Source: Krasilnikovozyma curviuscula (Eukaryota; Basidiomycota; Tremellomycetes; Cystofilobasidiales; Mrakiaceae). From it: a DNA stretch of 29,437 bases. The position numbers and the translations under genes are program-made. Below the pieces are notes generated by a model. That model was given only the letters and a program-made list of their open reading frames with translations. It was not told the DNA's origin and did not search any database. Positions 24,875 to 29,437 of this stretch are shown here, one piece after another (position 1 is the stretch's first letter; each line of letters begins with the position of its first letter). The stretch covers positions 1 through 29,437 of the forward strand of contig MVAQ01000250.1 in the NCBI GenBank assembly GCA_014825775.1. Reading direction: 5' to 3'.

Positions 24875-27800
24875 TTAAGTAGAGAACTCCTTGATGACCG
24901 ATTTAGGAGTTTTGTACTCTGCGATGGGGACGAATGGATCGGGAAGGCTGAGATGGCGACGGCAATAGAAGGTGTCAGATATGCGAGCAAAGCAAACACG
25001 ATCCAGTTCAATTATTCTACCTACCCAAAGTGACCTGGTCCACCAACAGCAAGTCCTTTCTTCGTGGTCCAGAGAGGACTGCAGGCCAGTGCCAAAACAG
25101 TGACCCTCTGCCCGTAAAGAAAATCTTGAGTTCCCAAGTTACCGCCAGACTGAGAGTCTAGGACACAGATGAGGTCCGGTACAGTGCAAATAGTCTTCCT
25201 AGTACCATCAGCAGCTTCGATGTAAGCGCAAATGTTCTCGTTTTGGAAGGGCACAATGAGCTTGTCGTCCTTGGACCAGGTTTCGGCAGGTGTTGAGATG
25301 GAAGGCGCTGATGGGTCGTCTTCTAGTTCTTCATCCAAAAGGGAAGCAACAGTGAGAGTTCCCCAAGTGAAACCAGCACGGACCTGTCCCGGGAACAGCG
25401 TATGATCAGCAGAGGTACGAGCGCTTTGACAATTGAAATGGGAGTCACTCACTTCACGATCAACGCCGACAATTTTACCAACGAATAGAAGTTTTCCATT
25501 TTGGACCTCCAGGATGGAGCTAGCTATTTCACGCATCTTGCTGTAAGTTCGAAGGACGATGCGTTAGTAGCTGAATCTCGAAGATTCCCATACCGCACAG
25601 AACATGAAGTGCTCACTTCTTCTGTCTGCAGATGTTCACTGCCCTTCCCATTCTCCAGGCTTGGCTCATTGAGTTCAACACGCCGTAATTGATAGCCTCG
25701 TGAACAGGCATCGGTGGCAGCCCCATGGCTGCACCAGAGCCCATTAGAGTGCAAACGGTACGGAGGATGTTTTCGACTGCGGTGCCATCAGAAGCCTGAG
25801 CCATGATCACGGTATTCCCTAGTTGAAGTGAAGGTATGTGTCAGTACATTTTCGAGGAAAAGATAAAGCACTGAGGGCGACGAAGAGGATGCACACCTAA
25901 AGAATCAGCTAAAGCAATAGGTGTGATGGAGTTTGGTCGATCATAGACACACGAGAGCGATTGGTAGAGATTTGGGTACGCTCGTCCCATAAAGTCGCAG
26001 TCCAATGCTGGGATGTCGAAGAAGTCAGATGAGCCTAGAATCAGCGAAGCAAAGCCATTGCCTTGATGCAACGAAATAAGCAAAGAAAACAAAACAACTC
26101 AGGGAGGATGTAAAAGGCGATGTTTAAGACTAAGTCAAGCTCACCTCCTCCTATCTCATCGGAGATGGAAACCTCAAATTTGTCGACGGTGAAGAACTTG
26201 GCGAGCTGTGAAGCAGCATTAATCATCTCAATAGACGATGACAACCTCTCATCTCCCACAGATGGACTGCCCATACCTGCTCCACGGAGCAAGAAACCTT
26301 CAGGGTTCACATCATCAGCGTCAACCATCCTGATGCGTCCCCCCTTGCGAAGGGTTGCTCGAGTAGAGAGGTATGCATCGTATGGACTTCCGCCACCACC
26401 GACCCCTAAAATGTAACACCCATCCATGAAGAACACTGTTGAGAGGACAGCGTCAGTATGCAAGTAGGCAGAAGACTAAGAGATCTTCCGCACTCACAAA
26501 GATCCGTTTCTGACAAATACCACTCCTTCCCTACTATTTTTGGTGTATACGTCTGAAAATCAATCCTTTCCTTCTCAACATGAACATTGGATAAGGTAGC
26601 AGAAGCCTTGACTTCTTCCTCATCCTCCGCCAATTCAACGGCTGAGGTTTGCGATCGCTTTGTCGCTCCTGGTATGTTAGAGAGCTCACCGACGGCGCGG
26701 ACGATGATCCTGGTAGCTTGGTTCGTGACGTACTATAAAAATAAAGTCAGCGACAATGTCTTGCAAGATCTTGGAGAGAATGACACAGACCTGCATGGGG
26801 AGGACATCCACGTTCACAATTCGTGCTGTCTTGAGCAAACCGCCGTTTTCGACGACTCGGTTGAGGGCTTCCTTCTTCAAATCCTCGAGGACCACGGGGA
26901 GCGATTTACCTTCCATTATAATGATGGTGTCGACTTCTCCGTTCACAGAAGCAATAGCAGCTCCGACGGCGTTGGCGCAGGAGTGAAAAGGTGGGGTAAC
27001 AATCTGTTTTTTTTTTTTTTTTTTTTTTACAGAGAAACGGTGAGCACAGTTCAAATAATAGCACTGTAAGTATGAAAGGATAGGTACATACTTCACCGAC
27101 ACCCTCTAAGACAGGTGGAGCGACAATGGATCCACCACCTACAAGCAGAAGCGTAGCAGGCTCAGGGCTTGTCTTCATCTTGTCCACAAAATCCTCCAGC
27201 AGCTTTTTGATTGCAATTTTAGCCTTGGCGATAATGTCCTTGGAGACGTCAGCAACCCTAGAAGCATCGCCAATTTCCTTGACATCCTCACCACCACCAG
27301 CAACGCAAACATCGGTCGAAGTGAGGACGTCGCCCCCGAACACTTTGGCATCCCGGATGAGGAAGTGTCCGACTGAATCGGGGCCTACCGTCACTTTCCC
27401 GTTGGCTTCGACCCGCACTCGACTTCCACCACCCAAGCCGATGCTCTGGAGATCTGGCATTGAGAAACTAGGGAAAAGAATCGCAGTGGGGGCCGCGGGC
27501 TCTGAGCAGCAGTCCACAGTTCTGAAGGCGTCACACTCACTCACTTTGTTCTGACACCTCCAACTTCAATAAACGCAGCTGATTGCCTTGGGAATCCTGA
27601 TGGCAAGAGAATTCCAACGTCCTGTCATGAAAACAAGGTTGAGAGTTTGGACTGGAAAGGGATAGAGTAAATGGAGGGTTTCGCTTACAGTCGTGGTACC
27701 TCCGATATCGACGACAATCATGCTCTTTCCTTCCCCCGCCTTCTTCAATCCAAACCCAGCAAGATAGGCAGCGCCCCTCATACTGTTCGTCGCGCCGGAC

Positions 27801-29012
27801 GAGAACGTCTTGATGGGGAGCTTCGCCGCCTCAGCCGCCGACGTAAGCGTGCCATCGTTTTGAGTCAGGAACAGTGGGCAGACGAGTCCCAAGCGGTCCA
27901 TGGACTTCTCGAATCCACGGATTGTACGACGCGCGAAGCGGTTGATGGACGCGTTGAGGATGCTGGCGTTTTCTCTAGGAAGGAAACCAATCTGCGCAAC
28001 TGCGAAAGTAAGAGTCAGGGTAGGCTATTGGCGGTGGACAGTAGGAGGAAAACTAACCATCTCTAGAGCAGACAATGTTGTAACCTTCTCCGAGTTCCCT
28101 CTGGAGCAACGAGCGGACATAGTATTCGTTTTTGCCTTCGGCGTCGAGGGGAGAGACTGCGAGCGAAGAACATGGAGGTCAGACCATCACAGGCTAGATT
28201 ACTGAATTCTAAAGGGAAAACTTACATGTTCCTACCAGAGCAATGTCCTTCAGTCCCTTCTCCTTGATAATCCTTGCCTGCTCAACGACCTCCGCGTCGT
28301 CAATTTTGCTGATCACGCTTCCGTCAACCTGAAGTCCACCTTTGATGACAGCAGCGTGACCATTCATAATACTCGCCAGGTCCTCAGGGAAGTCGGCGAA
28401 TGGAAGAGTGGAGGTTGCATATGGAGCTGATAGACGAATAACGGCTACTGGCGCAAGTCGGTTGGTGTCCCTCGAGACGACCGCGTTGATGAAGTGCTAC
28501 AGTGAAAGAAAAGACTATCAGAGCATTGTTGATAAAAATTTGAAAGATATTTTTCACCGACAGTGGTTCCTATCGTCAAACTCAGTATTGCACTGGACGC
28601 TGCGTCTAGGTTGGCCTCCTGAAGCACCGTTTTGACTGCAGCTTCGATACCATCTGAAAACAAACAATGAGGTTATATGTGGAATTTTTCTGGTTTCCTG
28701 TCCTTTACGAACCAGTCACATCGGGAGTCGTCGGATCTGAAAAGCGAACGGAAGTTCGGGTCAGCCAGAGGCGAAAACAGCTGCAAGGGTGAGCATTCAT
28801 TGATGACTGACGCTTGAACGAGGCCACGACTCCTCTCGTGACGGGGTCGTGGGACTTTGCTACATCGAGCAGGACAGCATCTGTGTTCGTTCCTCTGGGT
28901 TTTTAAAGAAAAAGATATGTCTCGGGTTTGGCGAAGGCAAGATTAGATAAAAGGACAGCACGATTACTCACCCAACGTCGACGCCAATTCTGTAGTAGGA
29001 TTCCACAGTCAT
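24875..29012 (-). CDS. Hydantoinase/oxoprolinase (HyuA) fused to a DUF917 domain
   Basis: Seventeen exons in transcript order: 29012-28972, 28894-28812, 28736-28713, 28653-28562, 28496-28226, 28156-28058, 27999-27689, 27621-27545, 27467-27092, 27003-26791, 26732-26498, 26435-26145, 26061-25897, 25818-25617, 25540-25453, 25383-25025 and 24947-24875, giving about 999 aa. Residues 1 to about 530 are a HyuA-type ATP-dependent amidohydrolase of the ASKHA fold, with phosphate motifs DVGGTNTD (12-19) and DIGGTTTDVG (301-310), plus IGTTHFINAVV and FSSGATNSMRGAAYL. A short acidic linker follows. From about 590 comes DUF917, now linked to S-methyl-thiohydantoin desulfurase-like proteins: EWYLSETDL, the glycine block LGVGGGGSPY (617-626), and FFDIPALDCDFMGRAYPNL. 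Both halves look complete. It probably acts on a hydantoin, thiohydantoin or related cyclic amide in the cytosol; the substrate is unknown. The many introns argue against recent bacterial transfer. Confidence 0.92.
27007..27028. repeat. 22-nt homopolymer T tract (A on the coding strand) beside a splice acceptor
   Basis: Twenty-two consecutive T on the + strand read as A in the transcript of the HyuA-DUF917 gene, immediately before the CAG acceptor that opens exon 10 at 27003. The intron is 27004-27091, 88 nt. Confidence 0.9.
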
Positions 29013-29437
29013 ATCCAGGAGGCTGAGCAGTAGGGGGAGAGGATGGTGGTTGGTGGGAAGGAAACGGTTGAGTTGAGAGCTTGCTGGGCAGTTTTTGCTG
29101 TTACACGACTCGGGTGGCGATCTACCCGGCGATCATCGCGAAGAACAATCTCGTTACGAGCGACACAGAGCCAGATGACTTTCGCTGGAATGACAGTGTG
29201 ATGCTGGAATTCAGCTCACGCATGATTTCGGAAACGAATTCCATTCAAGTAAACCTGCTTGCGATGTCACTAAACGCAGTAGAGTCAGCAGTTTTGCGCC
29301 GGTCTCTAAGATGTCTTGTTCAGCGCTTTCTCAAGGCAAAAGGAAAAAATCGATGCCGTCGCTGTCGCTGCAGAGAGAGTGATCATCTATGAAATCGACT
29401 TGTTCGCAAGACATTGCTGCTATGGAATCAAACGAGT
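29013..29437. other. Upstream region of the HyuA-DUF917 gene
   Basis: These 425 bp at the window edge should hold the promoter of the minus-strand HyuA-DUF917 gene. A plus-strand frame at 29081-29392 starts with TTG and shows no recognisable domain or splice pattern, so it is not called as a gene. Confidence 0.5.

Noticed and set aside
27064..27091. A 28-nt mini-intron that would keep the A tract as a lysine run in the HyuA-DUF917 protein.
   Set aside because: It is too short for a normal fungal intron, and the lysine-rich insert has no place in the HyuA fold. The 88-nt intron is preferred.
29081..29392. 103-codon plus-strand frame at the right edge.
   Set aside because: It opens with TTG, has no domain or splice pattern, and lies in the expected promoter of the divergent HyuA-DUF917 gene.

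Overview
This window reads as nuclear DNA of a filamentous or yeast-like fungus, most likely a basidiomycete. The genes are dense and cut by many short introns, mostly 42-130 nt with GT...AG ends; three of them have 11, 17 and 36 exons. The protein repertoire is also fungal: a Zn2Cys6 regulator, an IRA-type RasGAP, and a HyuA-DUF917 fusion. All exon coordinates were assembled by hand from splice signals, reading phase and recalled family motifs; no alignment or transcript data were available.

Layout from left to right. Positions 1-1091 hold no recognisable gene. A small mitochondrial-type four-helix membrane protein (1092-2190, +) comes next, then a Zn2Cys6 transcription factor of about 870 aa (2499-5802, +). 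Tail-to-tail with the regulator, with only 94 bp between stop codons, lies an AGC-like protein kinase (5897-8310, -). Methionine aminopeptidase 2 (8458-10414, -) lies just upstream of the kinase on the same strand. A 398-bp divergent promoter separates MetAP2 from a very large neurofibromin/IRA-type Ras GTPase-activating protein (10813-21311, +, 36 exons, about 2695 aa). Glucose-6-phosphate dehydrogenase (21682-24397, -) converges on the RasGAP. The last gene is a 17-exon hydantoinase/oxoprolinase-DUF917 fusion (24875-29012, -, about 999 aa). The final 425 bp hold nothing recognised.

Functionally these are mostly unlinked housekeeping and signalling genes: Ras/cAMP control (RasGAP), NADPH supply (G6PD), N-terminal Met removal (MetAP2), a kinase, a regulator and a probable hydantoin or thiohydantoin catabolic enzyme. 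I see no mobile element, CRISPR array, rRNA or tRNA, and no convincing new multi-gene system. The points most worth a second look are inside genes: a kinase with no visible glycine-rich loop and a duplicated ACGCGA-containing promoter element; a G6PD whose NADP-binding motif sits in a 35-nt micro-exon behind a 549-nt intron; a 22-nt A tract beside a splice acceptor in the HyuA-DUF917 gene; and a MetAP2 junction where protein spacing and splice-site quality disagree.
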